64,000 nt of DNA from Oscillatoria salina IIICB1 (GCF_020144665.1 NZ_JAAHBQ010000012.1:43467-107466), one strand, 5' to 3'. Positions 20,443 through 31,142 are shown, counted from the stretch's first letter. Notes: generated by a model from the sequence alone, not told the origin. A program made the numbers and translations.

Positions 20443-22422
20443 TTAAGCCACCCCCCAAATTTTCAGATCCAGGTTACCACCACTAACGATAAATTGTCCA
20501 TCAGGGCTAACAGCAACCGCTTTTACACCTCCAGGATGAGCATCAATAGTGCGTAATAATTCTCCGGTTTGCAAATCCCAAATTTTGACAGTACGATCGT
20601 CGCTACCGCTAATAATTATCCGTCCATCGGGACTAACAGCAACACCATTAACTGGTTGAGAATGACCTGTAAGTTGATAATACAATTCTCCGGTACGGAC
20701 ATCCCAAACTTGAATATTATTGTTGTTACTACCACTAACAAGAGTTAAACCATCGGGACTAACAGCGAGAGATGTTACTTGAGAAGAATTTTGATTCAAA
20801 GCACCGAGTAACTCTCCAGTATAGAGATTCCAAATCTTAATATTAGTCTCGTAAGCACCAGTATAAAGCCTTTGTCCATCTAAAGCGATCGCGATCGCGC
20901 TTACTCCCGCAGAAGATTGATTCAAAGGACCGAGTAATTCCCCAGTATAGAGATTCCAAATTTTCAGATTACTCTCTTGTGAACTAGTATAGAGAGTTTC
21001 TCCGTCCAGAGCGATCGCTACCGATGTAACTTGATGAGAAGATTTATTCAGCGCACCCAACAATTCCCCACTATCAAGATTCCATAGTTGAATATTACCT
21101 TGAATCGAACTGCTAACTAAAGTTTGTCTATCCGGACTAATAGCTAAGGAAGTAACTCCCCCAGAACTATGCACATCTAAAGTATGAATACACTCGAAAA
21201 TCAAATAAGGAGTAAATTCTACTAAAGCGAGAGAAATGGTTTGACGGTTATTATAATCTCGCAACTGTTTATAAGCAGCTATTTGTACTTCCTGACTGGA
21301 ATCGTTTAAACCTTCAAGCAAAACATTTGTTGCTTTTTCGAGATCCCCTGCAGCCTCTTGCAAAACTAAAATTTTCTCTTCGCTTGAGGAACTATCTAAG
21401 CTTTCCTCAAAATTACCAACGGGTTTTGAAACTGGATTTTCGCTAGCAACTGTTGACTCTGTTGGTGTAGGTTCAAAGTTTTCTACTACCTCAGAAATAT
21501 CTCCTAAAGTCAGATCGTTTTCTTGAGGGTTATTAAAGTCAAATTCTTGATTGGGAGAATTTTCTTCGAGAAACGCTTCAGTCTCGCCAAAGTCAAATTC
21601 TGTCTCATCTGAGGCTTCTGACTCTACTTCTGCTTGCTCAGAAATACTACCGAGAGCAATTATATTTTCCCCTTCAGCTTCTTGCTCAGAAGATTCATCT
21701 TCATCTTCATCAAAAGCTACCGACGAAGCTGTTAAAAGATCGGGAGTTGCTATTTCACTTTCGACATCATTCTCTTCTAACTCCTCTGTCGTAGAAGCAA
21801 AAGGATTAACTGTAGCCACCTCACTGGGAAAATCTGACTCAGCAGTTTCCTCCTCTGACTCAGCAAAAGGATTAACTGTAACTTCCTCTACTGGCTCAAT
21901 TGGGACTGAATTTAAGTTTAAATCTGGATTTTCTGACGGGAGATCCTCTGGTAAAGATTTCTCGATGCTCGAAATACCGGCTTTAAGTGCGTCATCCTCC
22001 GACTCAGAAACAGGAGGAGGTGGTGGTGGTGGAGTTTGACTCCGAGGCTGTTTCGCTTTTTTGGTAGCAGATTTAATTGCCTCAATTAACTGTTTTTTAT
22101 TAAAAGGTCTTTCTATATACTCAAAATACTGGAAAGCTTGGGGAATTTTGGCTGCGATTTCTTCTTGACGGCGACACATCATTACCACAGCCGTTTTCTG
22201 GAGTTGTTCATCAGTTTGCATTTTTTGATAAAGTTCCCAACCGTTTATTTTTGGTAGCTTCCAATTAAGAAAGATAAACTTAGGCTGTTGGGAGCGGATT
22301 TTAGTTAGTGCTTCTTCTCCATCCTCAGCTTCGAGGATTTCGTAGTTACCACTAGGTAACATTTTAATCACTCGCATCCGCACATCACTGTTGTTTTCCA
22401 CGATCAGGATTTTATGTGCCAT
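20443..22422 (-). CDS. Receiver-like (pseudo-receiver) and WD40-repeat protein
   Basis: 659 residues. Residues 1-120 have the fold pattern of a CheY receiver (HKILIVENN...GEEALTKI...GWELYQKM...YIERPF) but the phosphorylation residues are replaced: the acidic pair is Asn10-Asn11, the phosphoacceptor position is Asn53 (FIFLNWKLP) and the conserved Lys is Arg105. A very acidic, Ser/Glu-rich linker follows (about 125-345), then a short helical HEAT-like piece (about 350-395) and six recognisable WD40 repeats (about 410-659, each ending in xIWNL or similar). Inference: a phosphorylation-independent scaffold. It is divergent from the adenylate cyclase at 22695. Confidence 0.85.
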   Translation of the reverse strand: MAHKILIVENNSDVRMRVIKMLPSGNYEILEAEDGEEALTKIRSQQPKFIFLNWKLPKINGWELYQKMQTDEQLQKTAVVMMCRRQEEIAAKIPQAFQYFEYIERPFNKKQLIEAIKSATKKAKQPRSQTPPPPPPPVSESEDDALKAGISSIEKSLPEDLPSENPDLNLNSVPIEPVEEVTVNPFAESEEETAESDFPSEVATVNPFASTTEELEENDVESEIATPDLLTASSVAFDEDEDESSEQEAEGENIIALGSISEQAEVESEASDETEFDFGETEAFLEENSPNQEFDFNNPQENDLTLGDISEVVENFEPTPTESTVASENPVSKPVGNFEESLDSSSSEEKILVLQEAAGDLEKATNVLLEGLNDSSQEVQIAAYKQLRDYNNRQTISLALVEFTPYLIFECIHTLDVHSSGGVTSLAISPDRQTLVSSSIQGNIQLWNLDSGELLGALNKSSHQVTSVAIALDGETLYTSSQESNLKIWNLYTGELLGPLNQSSAGVSAIAIALDGQRLYTGAYETNIKIWNLYTGELLGALNQNSSQVTSLAVSPDGLTLVSGSNNNNIQVWDVRTGELYYQLTGHSQPVNGVAVSPDGRIIISGSDDRTVKIWDLQTGELLRTIDAHPGGVKAVAVSPDGQFIVSGGNLDLKIWGVA

Positions 22423-22694
22423 GACCTTATAGTAGTGCTACTAATAACGATTTTATGCCCAAAATCAGTAAGAATAAGATTGCCAACCGCGATTTTAGCG
22501 TTTGACAATAATAGCTTACCTGTTAGAGAGCGAGCAGCGATTAAGCTAGATCCTAGTATCCTTGGGAGCGATCGCCGAAAATTCTTTCACACCAGTGAAA
22601 TTACTGACAAAAATGATTTTTCTCTGTCAAACACAGGGGGTAGCAGCTATAACAGAAGACATAATCATCGGGATTTGAGATCCACAGTAGAATC
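22423..22694. other. Divergent promoter region, WD40 gene / adenylate cyclase
   Basis: 272 bases between two divergent starts. No clear operator was found; one HIP1-like GCGATCGCC lies near 22567. Confidence 0.4.
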
Positions 22695-24692
22695 ATGCAG
22701 TTGAAAAAGACTAATCCCAAAAGTGGATTTACGCAAAATCCTCCCCTCAAAGTTTACAATCGCCAAGTCCCTCTACGACTTGTCCTTGTCGTTCCCTTTA
22801 TCTTACAAATTTTTGCCGCAGTTGGCTTAACTGGTTGGTTTTCCTTGCGTAATGGTCAGAAAGCAATTCAAGAGGTTTTAACTCAACTCAGTAACGATAC
22901 TGCTGTGAAAATTGACCAACACGTGCAAAATTATTTTAAGATACCTCATCTAGTTTTGCAAATCAATGCTCAGGCGATCCGCAATGGAGATTTGAATATT
23001 AATGACTTCCAAAGCTTACAAAGAATTTTTTATTCCCAAATCCATCTTGATGAGTCTGTAGATAACGTTTATATCGGTACTGAAAATGGTAATTTTGTTA
23101 GTGTTCAGCGATTACCTAGCGGCAAAACAGTCCTGAAAATTAAAAGTAATTATACCGGGATAAATCGCTTTATTTATAACCTTGATGAACGGGGAAATGC
23201 GATCGAATTTGTGGAAGAAATTGAATACGACCCTCGCGAAAGACCTTGGTATCAAGCTGCAAAATCAGTAGGTAAACCTACCTGGAGTCCAATTTATCAT
23301 TCTCACTATTTAGGAGTGCTACAAATTACTCCCGTTGTCCCCGTTTATACACCAGATAATGAATTTCGCGGAGTTTTAGCTGCTAATTTAATTTTATCTC
23401 AAATTAGCATTTTTTTAAATAATTTAAAAATTGGGGATTCTGGCGAAGCTTTTATTATCGAAAGAACTGGAGAGTTAGTTGCTAGTTCTACTGAGGAACA
23501 GTATGCAATTGATACACCAGAAGGCGAAAAACGACTTTTAGCTACTGACAGTCAAAGCGAGTTAATTCGCTCAACAATGGCAAATTTATTGCAAGAATTT
23601 GACGATCTAAATCAACTTCAAGCTAAAAATAATTTTCATTATAAATCAGAAGGAAATCGCTATTGGGTACAAGTGACTCCTTTACGAGATCGATATGGTT
23701 TGGATTGGTTGACAGTGGTTGTTGTACCTCAAGCTGATTTTATGGAGAAAATTAATCAAAACACGCGGATGACGATTTTGTTGTGTTTAGCAGCTTTGAG
23801 TTTAGCTACTTTATCAGGTTTGCTTACTTCGGGTTGGATTACGAAACCAATTCTGAATTTAAGTCAAGCTTCTTCAGCAATAACTAATGGAAAATTAACT
23901 CAAAAGGTAACTCCGGTGAAGATTACTGAGTTAGCTATTTTAGCTGATTCTTTTAATCAGATGGCGGAACAAATTCACTACTATTTTACCGCTTTAGAAC
24001 GAGCCAATCAAGAGCTAGAGAATAAAGTAGAACAACGCACTGCCGAGTTGCGTTTAGAAAAAGAAAAATCGGAAAAATTACTTTTGAATATTTTGCCAAA
24101 AGTAATTGCTGAACGTCTAAAAAAAAATAATGATACTATTGCCGAACATTATGAAGAAGTAACTATTTTGTTTGCTGATATTGTGGGATTTACGCCTTTA
24201 TCAGCACGTTTAAAAGCCATTGAGTTAGTTAATTTGTTAAACGTAATTTTTTCCGGGTTTGACGAATTAGCAGAATTACTAGAATTAGAGAAAATTAAGA
24301 CAATTGGCGATGCTTATATGGTAGCAGCAGGATTACCTAATCCTAGAGCGGATCATGCTGAAGCGATCGCGGATATGGCGCTAGCGATGCAAGCGGTTGT
24401 CGATCAGATACAATTTGAACAGGGAGAAAAGTTTCAAATCCGAATTGGAATTCATACTGGTGTTGTCGTTGCTGGTGTAATTGGAATTAAAAAGTTTATT
24501 TACGATATGTGGGGAGATACGGTTAATGTTGCTTCCCGAATGGAGTCTTCTGGTGTCCCCGGAAAAATTCAAGTCACGGCTGAGGTTTACGAACTTTTGA
24601 AGGAATTATACGTCTTTGAAGACAGAGGTTTAATTCCCGTGAAGGGTAAAGGAGAAATGCAAACTTATTGGCTGATTGAGAGAAAAATTTAG
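22695..24692 (+). CDS. Class III adenylate cyclase with Cache and HAMP domains
   Basis: 665-residue membrane receptor that would make cAMP. One N-terminal transmembrane helix (about 28-50), a periplasmic dCache sensor domain (about 55-350, with YIGTENGNFVSV and RPWYQAAKS), a second helix (about 355-378), a HAMP domain, a coiled coil and a class III cyclase domain (about 480-665). Catalytic features are seen: metal Asp in TILFADIVGFT, purine-binding Lys in IKTIGDAYM and Asp in YDMWGDTVNVASRM, and the transition-state Asn/Arg in the same stretch. The Lys/Asp pair indicates ATP rather than GTP as substrate. mltA starts 38 bases downstream. Confidence 0.93.
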   Translation: MQLKKTNPKSGFTQNPPLKVYNRQVPLRLVLVVPFILQIFAAVGLTGWFSLRNGQKAIQEVLTQLSNDTAVKIDQHVQNYFKIPHLVLQINAQAIRNGDLNINDFQSLQRIFYSQIHLDESVDNVYIGTENGNFVSVQRLPSGKTVLKIKSNYTGINRFIYNLDERGNAIEFVEEIEYDPRERPWYQAAKSVGKPTWSPIYHSHYLGVLQITPVVPVYTPDNEFRGVLAANLILSQISIFLNNLKIGDSGEAFIIERTGELVASSTEEQYAIDTPEGEKRLLATDSQSELIRSTMANLLQEFDDLNQLQAKNNFHYKSEGNRYWVQVTPLRDRYGLDWLTVVVVPQADFMEKINQNTRMTILLCLAALSLATLSGLLTSGWITKPILNLSQASSAITNGKLTQKVTPVKITELAILADSFNQMAEQIHYYFTALERANQELENKVEQRTAELRLEKEKSEKLLLNILPKVIAERLKKNNDTIAEHYEEVTILFADIVGFTPLSARLKAIELVNLLNVIFSGFDELAELLELEKIKTIGDAYMVAAGLPNPRADHAEAIADMALAMQAVVDQIQFEQGEKFQIRIGIHTGVVVAGVIGIKKFIYDMWGDTVNVASRMESSGVPGKIQVTAEVYELLKELYVFEDRGLIPVKGKGEMQTYWLIERKI

Positions 24693-24729
24693 TTAATTTT
24701 TTTCAAAAAATGAAGGATAGTGAGTTACA

Positions 24730-25980
24730 ATGAAAAAGAAACTAGCTTACTGCCAAGTCGGCGTGGCGATCGCCTCAAGTTTAATCCTGTTTTCTGGTTG
24801 TCAAAAAACACAGCAATCTTTATCAATTGTTAGCGTAACTCCTGAAATCGAACAACTTTTAACTGTAGGGTGGAAAGCCGATGCACGAGCAGTTTTACAA
24901 CCTTTAGCTTCGCCACCAGATGAGTTAGGTTGGGATGAAAAAATTGGCAATCGAGATGAAATTTTCGGAGACAAAGAAATACTTCTCCAAGCAATCGCTC
25001 GTAGTTTAGAATATCTAAATTCTCCTCAAGCAAAAGCAGCTTATCGCAATTATCCTATCCCAGAAATTACTCAAGCTCGAGTTATTCGTAGCTTAAAAAG
25101 ATTCCAAGAATTATTATTAATCGCCAATTCTGGTGAGGAATTAATGTCCGCAGTCAAACGAGAATTTGTATTTTATCAATCAGTGGGTAGCGATAACTTA
25201 GGTACAGTTTTATTTAGTGCTTATTTTGAACCAATTTATCCAGCCAGTCGCACTCCAACCGCAGAATATCGCTATCCTTTGTATCGACTACCACCAGATT
25301 TAAAATCTTGGTCAAAACCTCATCCTACTAGAGAAGAATTAGAAGGAAAAAATGGTTTACTAGGTGCCAAAAGTCGTTTGGCTGGATTAGAAATATTTTG
25401 GTTAAAGTCTCGCTGGGAAGCATATCTCATTCACATTCAAGGTTCCGCGCGTTTAATACTTCCTGACGGCAAACAAACCACTATTGGTTATGCGGGAAAT
25501 ACTGCTCGGGATTACAATAGTATTGGTTGGGAATTAGTGCAAGAAGGGAAAATTCCCTTAGAAGAATTGACGATGCCCCGGATTTTAGAGTATTTTCAAA
25601 TTAATCCTGGTGCAATGGATGAGTATATTAGTCGCGATCGCAGTTTCGTTTTCTTTGAGGAGAAATATGGCGTCTCAGCCTTGGGGAGCATAGAAGTACC
25701 TTTATCAGCCGAACGAGCGATCGCTACAGATAAATCTTTAATGCCACCTGGAGCATTAGCTCTGATTCAAGCTTCAATTCCCGATTATAACTCTTCTGGA
25801 ACCCTGGAAGAACGGCAAATTACTCGTTTTGTTTTAGACCAAGATGCCGGAGGTGCAATTAAAGGAGCAGGTCGAGTAGACTATTTTTTAGGCAGTGGCG
25901 AGCAAGCTGGAGAACGTGCGGGTGTGACTCGAAGTTACGGACAATTGTATTATTTGCTTTTGCGTTCCGAAAGTTTATAG
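24730..25980 (+). CDS. mltA: Membrane-bound lytic murein transglycosylase A
   Basis: 416-residue lipoprotein that cleaves peptidoglycan glycan strands. Signal peptide with lipobox LFSGC (Cys about 24). The MltA domain follows (SAYFEPIYPASRTPTAEYRYPLY), and the C-terminal 3D domain shows the catalytic-Asp region FVLDQDAGGAIKGAGRVDYF. Length is typical. It is 38 bases behind the adenylate cyclase and probably shares its transcript. Confidence 0.93.
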   Translation: MKKKLAYCQVGVAIASSLILFSGCQKTQQSLSIVSVTPEIEQLLTVGWKADARAVLQPLASPPDELGWDEKIGNRDEIFGDKEILLQAIARSLEYLNSPQAKAAYRNYPIPEITQARVIRSLKRFQELLLIANSGEELMSAVKREFVFYQSVGSDNLGTVLFSAYFEPIYPASRTPTAEYRYPLYRLPPDLKSWSKPHPTREELEGKNGLLGAKSRLAGLEIFWLKSRWEAYLIHIQGSARLILPDGKQTTIGYAGNTARDYNSIGWELVQEGKIPLEELTMPRILEYFQINPGAMDEYISRDRSFVFFEEKYGVSALGSIEVPLSAERAIATDKSLMPPGALALIQASIPDYNSSGTLEERQITRFVLDQDAGGAIKGAGRVDYFLGSGEQAGERAGVTRSYGQLYYLLLRSESL

Positions 25981-26050
25981 TTTTGAGTCTCACGCAAAGA
26001 CGCAAAGAAAGACGCAGAGGATGAATGTAAAGTTAGTTTGATTTGCTGGT

Positions 26051-27607
26051 TTAAAGGAGAAAGGGTTCGGCTTGTGGTTGATGCCATTCGTGACGAAAGC
26101 GTTCTAAAATTAATGGTTGAACTGAGAATTTAACAGGTTGTCCCGGTTGAACATCGATTCGTAAAGCAGAATAAAAACGTCGCTTATGTTTACCTTGGTC
26201 ATGACGACCGTAAAATAATAGCGATCGCGCGACTAAAAGATTTTCTTCCGTTTCCAAGATATCTGTTCCTTGCTTGCGTTGGCGACGCAAACTGTAACCG
26301 CTACCACCACAAACAAGCCAGTTTATATTTGAGTCGCCATGTCCTGTATTTTCAGTCCGCAAATGTTCTAAACAATGAGCGTGACCGCTAATAACTAAGT
26401 CTACCAAAGGACGACCTGCTGCCAATTCGCCTACGGCTGACGCTACTCCATCCAAAACCCAACGCAAGTGAAAGCGAATAGATTTAGTTTGGGCTTGATT
26501 CCACTTTGTCGCTTCGGTAACGTAAGGAGGATGGTGCAAGTAAATAACTCGTCCTCGCACTTGTTCATCTTGCCAAGAAGCAATTAATCTTTGTTTGAGC
26601 CAATTCAATTGTTCCCAGTCGATAACGCTTTTTTCATCAGCCGCGAGTTGCTTTTCAATATCTAACTTCATTTCTTCAATTTGCTCTAATTTTCCCTCGT
26701 AGTCGTCGAGTTGTTCCGCCTCATCAGGGTTAGAAGAATTTAGTTGAGCAGAAATTTCCATAATTTGCTCTTTTTTCCGCTCAAGTTCAGCCAAACGCCG
26801 AATTAACTGACGACGCAAGCTTTCTCCTTCTTTCGTCGCCGGGATTGGTATGGGAGCATTAAAAGTATTCGAGTCTAAAGCAAAAAAATCAACGCCACCG
26901 TAGCGAAAAGTGTAATAACGGTTGGGTAAGCGAGTAAAAAGTCCTGGTTGATAGCGCAAACAACGACCAGTATTAGTTTTAGCAGTGTAATAAGTATCGA
27001 GATGTCGTCCTAACTCATTGGGATTATCGATTTTTTGGAGATAATCGAGAAAAGCCTTGGCATAAGTTTGACCTTGATGAGAACCATGCCAACCAATATC
27101 GAAAGACATTTTCGTGCGTAGTAAGCGACGTAGGGGCCAAGTTGCTTGCGCCAAAACCCCAGAAATCAAAGGTAGATCGTAATAATCGTGATTGCCCGGT
27201 ACTGGGAGAATAGGTAACTTAAAAACCATGCGATCGTAGTGAATTTTATCTGGTTTTTCGCCACCAACGATAAACTCGCGGTAAGGGTGAATGAAGTTAG
27301 CAGGGTAATACTCGCTGGAACCAACCAGATAGACAACATCGCCAGTATGTAAGAGAAACCGACAGCGTGATTGGTGTTCGAGTAACATTTCCGCCACCTT
27401 ACGCTGTGGGTTATGACTTCGATGATAGCCCGTACCGCTATCACCAATTACCAAAAAAGAGAACTCCTGGCGATCGCTAAAACCATCGTCAAGGACAAAA
27501 GAAGTTTGATCGATTTGGCGATCGCTAATTAACGGATCTTCCCAACGTACCCGTTGTTTCATTTTACAGAGTTTCGTAGCGATGGGCGGATCGGAAACGA
27601 TTTTCAT
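26051..27607 (-). CDS. Calcineurin-like metallophosphoesterase
   Basis: 518 residues, soluble. Metal-binding motifs in order: GDSGTG (about residue 54), HTGDVVY, PVPGNHDYYD, HHPPY and SGHAHCLE, as in class III metallophosphoesterases. A charged coiled-coil insert occupies about residues 258-325 between motifs three and four. Similar to purple-acid-phosphatase-like cyanobacterial proteins, but the substrate is unknown. ATG start at 27607. Convergent with mltA. Confidence 0.85.
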   Translation of the reverse strand: MKIVSDPPIATKLCKMKQRVRWEDPLISDRQIDQTSFVLDDGFSDRQEFSFLVIGDSGTGYHRSHNPQRKVAEMLLEHQSRCRFLLHTGDVVYLVGSSEYYPANFIHPYREFIVGGEKPDKIHYDRMVFKLPILPVPGNHDYYDLPLISGVLAQATWPLRRLLRTKMSFDIGWHGSHQGQTYAKAFLDYLQKIDNPNELGRHLDTYYTAKTNTGRCLRYQPGLFTRLPNRYYTFRYGGVDFFALDSNTFNAPIPIPATKEGESLRRQLIRRLAELERKKEQIMEISAQLNSSNPDEAEQLDDYEGKLEQIEEMKLDIEKQLAADEKSVIDWEQLNWLKQRLIASWQDEQVRGRVIYLHHPPYVTEATKWNQAQTKSIRFHLRWVLDGVASAVGELAAGRPLVDLVISGHAHCLEHLRTENTGHGDSNINWLVCGGSGYSLRRQRKQGTDILETEENLLVARSLLFYGRHDQGKHKRRFYSALRIDVQPGQPVKFSVQPLILERFRHEWHQPQAEPFLL

Positions 27608-27775
27608 CTTTATTCAGTCGCATACTGGCACATCTACCAGATTACCTCGTATAGAGCAACCGATGAGTGAGATGCGATCGTGACGTTCTCACGAGCTAAC
27701 GCTTATACTTAAATTATCAAATAAATTAGCCAATTAAGCACCCTAAAAAATCAAAAATCAAGCGAGCAAACCACC

Positions 27776-28693
27776 ATGAAACAACCCTCTTTCTTTATTG
27801 TCGGTGCTCCCAAAAGTGGAACTACAGCATTATGCAAATATCTCGCCCAACATCCCGAAATATTTATTCCTCCAGCCAAAGAACTTAATTATTTTAACAC
27901 CGACTTAAATCCTAACCGCAAAGCCAAAAACCTCACCGAATATTTAGCTCTTTTTACCCCAGGTGAAGGAAAAGTATGTGGTGAAGGTTCTACTAGCTAT
28001 CTGAGAAGTAAAAATGCGGCTCAAGAAATTAAAGCTTTTAATCCCCAAGCAAAAATAATCATCATGCTGAGAGAACCAGTTTCCCTCTTATATTCTTTTC
28101 ACAGCCAAAACTTATATAACGGCAACAGCGAAGATATTCAAGATTTTCAATTAGCTATGGAAACTGAATTTGAGCGTCGCCAAGGCAAAAAAATACCCTC
28201 AAAATGTACTAATCCAGAAATACTATTTTATCGAAATATTGTTAACTTCACCGAACAAATACAAAGATATTTTGACACTTTTGGACGCGAACGAGTTAAG
28301 ATTATCCTTTTTGACGACTATAAACAAGACACAGCCAAAACTTTTCGAGAAATCCTGGAATTTTTAGAAGTCAATCCTAACTTTTCTACAGAATTTACAG
28401 CCATGAACAGCAACAAAAAAGTTCGGAGTACAATCTTACAGCAATTAGTCAAATATCCTCCCAGCAAAATCTTAGAAATTGGCAAATATTTTCTCCCTTT
28501 ACCTCGTCAACAACGTCGAGCAATCTTAGAAAAATTAAAAGGAATTTTGAAGAAAGCCAATACTGAAAAAACTACTCGTAAACCTTTAAATCCAGAATTT
28601 CAGCACAGTTTACAACAAGAATTTGCCCCAGAAGTAGAACGTTTAAGCCAATTACTGGGACGCGATTTAACTCATTGGAGAAAAAACAATTAA
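27776..28693 (+). CDS. PAPS-dependent sulfotransferase
   Basis: 305 residues. The 5'-phosphosulfate loop is FIVGAPKSGTTALCKYL (about 6-22), with the family Lys at about 13, and the 3'-phosphate-binding segment is IIMLREPVSLLYSFHSQ (about 97-113). The type is that of bacterial heparan-sulfate/NodH-like sulfotransferases, which move sulfate from PAPS to sugar or other hydroxyl acceptors. The acceptor is unknown; sulfated exopolysaccharide is plausible in a cyanobacterium and a polysaccharide cluster lies 24 kb downstream. Single-gene unit, ATG at 27776. Confidence 0.88.
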   Translation: MKQPSFFIVGAPKSGTTALCKYLAQHPEIFIPPAKELNYFNTDLNPNRKAKNLTEYLALFTPGEGKVCGEGSTSYLRSKNAAQEIKAFNPQAKIIIMLREPVSLLYSFHSQNLYNGNSEDIQDFQLAMETEFERRQGKKIPSKCTNPEILFYRNIVNFTEQIQRYFDTFGRERVKIILFDDYKQDTAKTFREILEFLEVNPNFSTEFTAMNSNKKVRSTILQQLVKYPPSKILEIGKYFLPLPRQQRRAILEKLKGILKKANTEKTTRKPLNPEFQHSLQQEFAPEVERLSQLLGRDLTHWRKNN

Positions 28694-28775
28694 TTGAATC
28701 ATCACTGTGATTCTCTGGGGAAATTTTAATTTTTTATTTCGCGACTTTGCGCGAAATAACTACCCCCTACTCATT

Positions 28776-30686
28776 CTACTCTACTAACCTGACTTTCTGA
28801 CGATTTCTCATCTCTAAATAAATCAACAACGCATTAATATCCGCAGGATTAACCCCACCAATTCTTGAAGCTTGACCAATGGTTAATGGCTTAACTTTTG
28901 TCAATTTTTCCCGTGATTCCATTGACAAAGTATCAATTTTCATATAATCAATTTCCGCAGGTAATGGGCGATTAGCATGGCGGCTGATTTGGTCGATTTG
29001 ATTTTGCTGACGCTGAATATAACCAGAGTATTTAATATCGATTTCTGCACCTTCTTTTTCCGCACGATTTAAGTTAGGATTGCTTAAATCATATCGCTCT
29101 AGATCGACATAATGAAAACCAGGACGACGCAGCAAATCAGCTAAGGTAATTGAACCTTTAATCTTTTGTCCTGTATCAGCAACAATTTGCTGTCCAATCT
29201 CATCATTTTCCTTAATTCGAGTTTCGTGCAAGCGTTCTTTTTCCGCAGCAATCTTTTCTTGTTTGCTTTGAAATAACTCCCAGCGACGGTCATCAATTAA
29301 GCCAACTTCTCGCCCTAAAGGTGTTAATCGTTGGTCAGCATTATCGGAACGTAAAATTAAGCGATATTCGGAACGACTGGTAAGCATTCGATAAGGTTCG
29401 CGTAAATCTTTGGTACACAAATCATCAAGAAGTGTCCCGATATAACTACCTTCGCGAGGTAAGATAATCATTTCTTGATTCTTGACAAATCGCACTGCAT
29501 TAATTCCGGCAACAATTCCTTGGGCAGCCGCTTCTTCGTAACCAGTTGTCCCATTAATTTGTCCCGCACAAAATAGCCCAGCAATTTTCTTGGTCATCAT
29601 GGTTGGATAACACTGAGTTGCGGGTAAATAATCGTATTCTACGGCATAGGCTGGACGCAGCATCACGCAGTTTTCCAAGCCAGGAAGAGAATGCAACATT
29701 TCGAGTTGTAAATTCTCTGGTAAACCGGTAGAAAAGCCTTGAATATACAATTCAGGAATATCTCTTCCTTCGGGTTCGATAAAAATTTGGTGACTTTCTT
29801 TATCAGCAAAGCGAACAATTTTATCTTCAATACTCGGACAATAACGAGGTCCTTTTGCGTCTACCCAACCCCCATAAACTGGAGACAAATGTAAGTTATC
29901 GCGAATTAATTGATGAGTCTTTGCTGTGGTACGAGTGAGATAGCAAGACATCTGCTTTCTTTCAACCCAAACTTCGGGGTCAAAACTAAACCAACGCACA
30001 TCTTCATCGCCCGGTTGCGGTTCCATTTTACTAAAATCAACAGACCGTTTATCAACTCGCGCAGGTGTTCCAGTTTTCAGTCGTCCGGTTTCAAATCCTA
30101 GTTGATTTAATGTTTCTGTTAAGCCAATTGCGGCAAATTCTCCGGCACGTCCCGCAGGCATTGATTTGTTACCAACCCAGATAATTCCGCCGAGAAAAGT
30201 TCCGGTTGTTAAAATCACAGCTTGGCATTTAAAAGCTGTACCAAAGTAAGTTTGAACGCCAATAATTTCCTCATTTTTACCAAGTACCAAATCTGTCGCC
30301 ATTCCTTCACGAATAGTCAGATTTTCTTGATTTTCGACAATACCCCGCATTACTCTGGAATATTCTCGTTTATCTGTTTGGGCGCGTAAAGCCCACACAG
30401 CAGGTCCGCGCGAAGAGTTGAGGACGCGCTTTTGGAGATAGGTGCGGTCTGCCATTTTGCCAATTTCGCCGCCTAGTGCATCTACTTCATGAGTTAACTG
30501 AGATTTTGCAGGTGCGCCGACAGCAGGATTACACGGTTGCCAGGCAATTTTATCGAGATTAAGTGTTAGCATTAGCGTCCGACAACCTAGGCGTGCAGAG
30601 GCGAGTGCCGCTTCACAACCTGAGTGTCCTGCGCCAATAATAATAATGTCAAATTCGTCTTGAAATTGTACTGGGTATTCGATCAT
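28776..30686 (-). CDS. mnmG: tRNA uridine-5-carboxymethylaminomethyl modification enzyme MnmG (GidA)
   Basis: FAD-dependent enzyme that with MnmE makes the cmnm5 group on wobble U34 of several tRNAs. 636 residues, standard length. The N-terminal dinucleotide fold is [20 protein letters not shown] (about 15-34). Further family stretches are [22 protein letters not shown] and the C-terminal helical domain ending in [19 protein letters not shown] at 30686. A 7-bp hairpin (TTTCGCG/CGCGAAA) lies just 3' at 28737-28756. Confidence 0.97.
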   Translation of the reverse strand: MIEYPVQFQDEFDIIIIGAGHSGCEAALASARLGCRTLMLTLNLDKIAWQPCNPAVGAPAKSQLTHEVDALGGEIGKMADRTYLQKRVLNSSRGPAVWALRAQTDKREYSRVMRGIVENQENLTIREGMATDLVLGKNEEIIGVQTYFGTAFKCQAVILTTGTFLGGIIWVGNKSMPAGRAGEFAAIGLTETLNQLGFETGRLKTGTPARVDKRSVDFSKMEPQPGDEDVRWFSFDPEVWVERKQMSCYLTRTTAKTHQLIRDNLHLSPVYGGWVDAKGPRYCPSIEDKIVRFADKESHQIFIEPEGRDIPELYIQGFSTGLPENLQLEMLHSLPGLENCVMLRPAYAVEYDYLPATQCYPTMMTKKIAGLFCAGQINGTTGYEEAAAQGIVAGINAVRFVKNQEMIILPREGSYIGTLLDDLCTKDLREPYRMLTSRSEYRLILRSDNADQRLTPLGREVGLIDDRRWELFQSKQEKIAAEKERLHETRIKENDEIGQQIVADTGQKIKGSITLADLLRRPGFHYVDLERYDLSNPNLNRAEKEGAEIDIKYSGYIQRQQNQIDQISRHANRPLPAEIDYMKIDTLSMESREKLTKVKPLTIGQASRIGGVNPADINALLIYLEMRNRQKVRLVE

Positions 30687-31142
30687 GGTTGATTAATTTT
30701 GAGTTAAGATGACTCATCTTTAATTGTAGCGGCTTATTAGATGGGTTAATTTCGTTCTTTACAAGAAAGTGAGTATTTTTAGCTCTCTCAAAGAGATTAT
30801 TTTTAGATTACAAGTATGGGAACTCGCTCGCCATCTAAGTTCTTAAGAAATTGTTTTTATTTCAATTATATCTTCTTGGGGATAGAGAGCGAGTTGGATA
30901 TATCTCTATCTAATGAAGGAGGAATAATTTTTGGATGTTTTTTTAGGATAATTTATATTGAATTTTAATGAAAAAGTAATTGATAAGTTTTAGTAGATAA
31001 AGTTTTGATAGCTTCAATCGCTTATTAATTTAAATAGTTTACTAAGATTATTGCGTTCGCTTAAATAATCGAGCGCCAAAATATTAGCTAACTGTCAAAG
31101 TTGTTGAAAAAATATTTTGAATTGAGTTTAGTTCTCTTAACA
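30687..31142. other. Gene-free divergent region, mnmG / SH3 protein
   Basis: 456 bases. A 9-bp inverted repeat AACTCGCTC (30821-30829)/GAGCGAGTT (30887-30895) encloses 57 bases that are themselves AT-rich. No coding frame is supported. Confidence 0.5.

Noticed and set aside
21551..22039. 162-residue Ser-rich plus-strand frame inside the WD40 gene
   Set aside because: It is the complement of the acidic linker (Glu/Asp codons read as Ser) and has no domain or ribosome-binding site.
28737..28756. TTTCGCG/CGCGAAA hairpin as an mnmG terminator
   Set aside because: On the minus strand the stem is followed by A-rich, not T-rich, sequence, so it does not fit an intrinsic terminator for mnmG.
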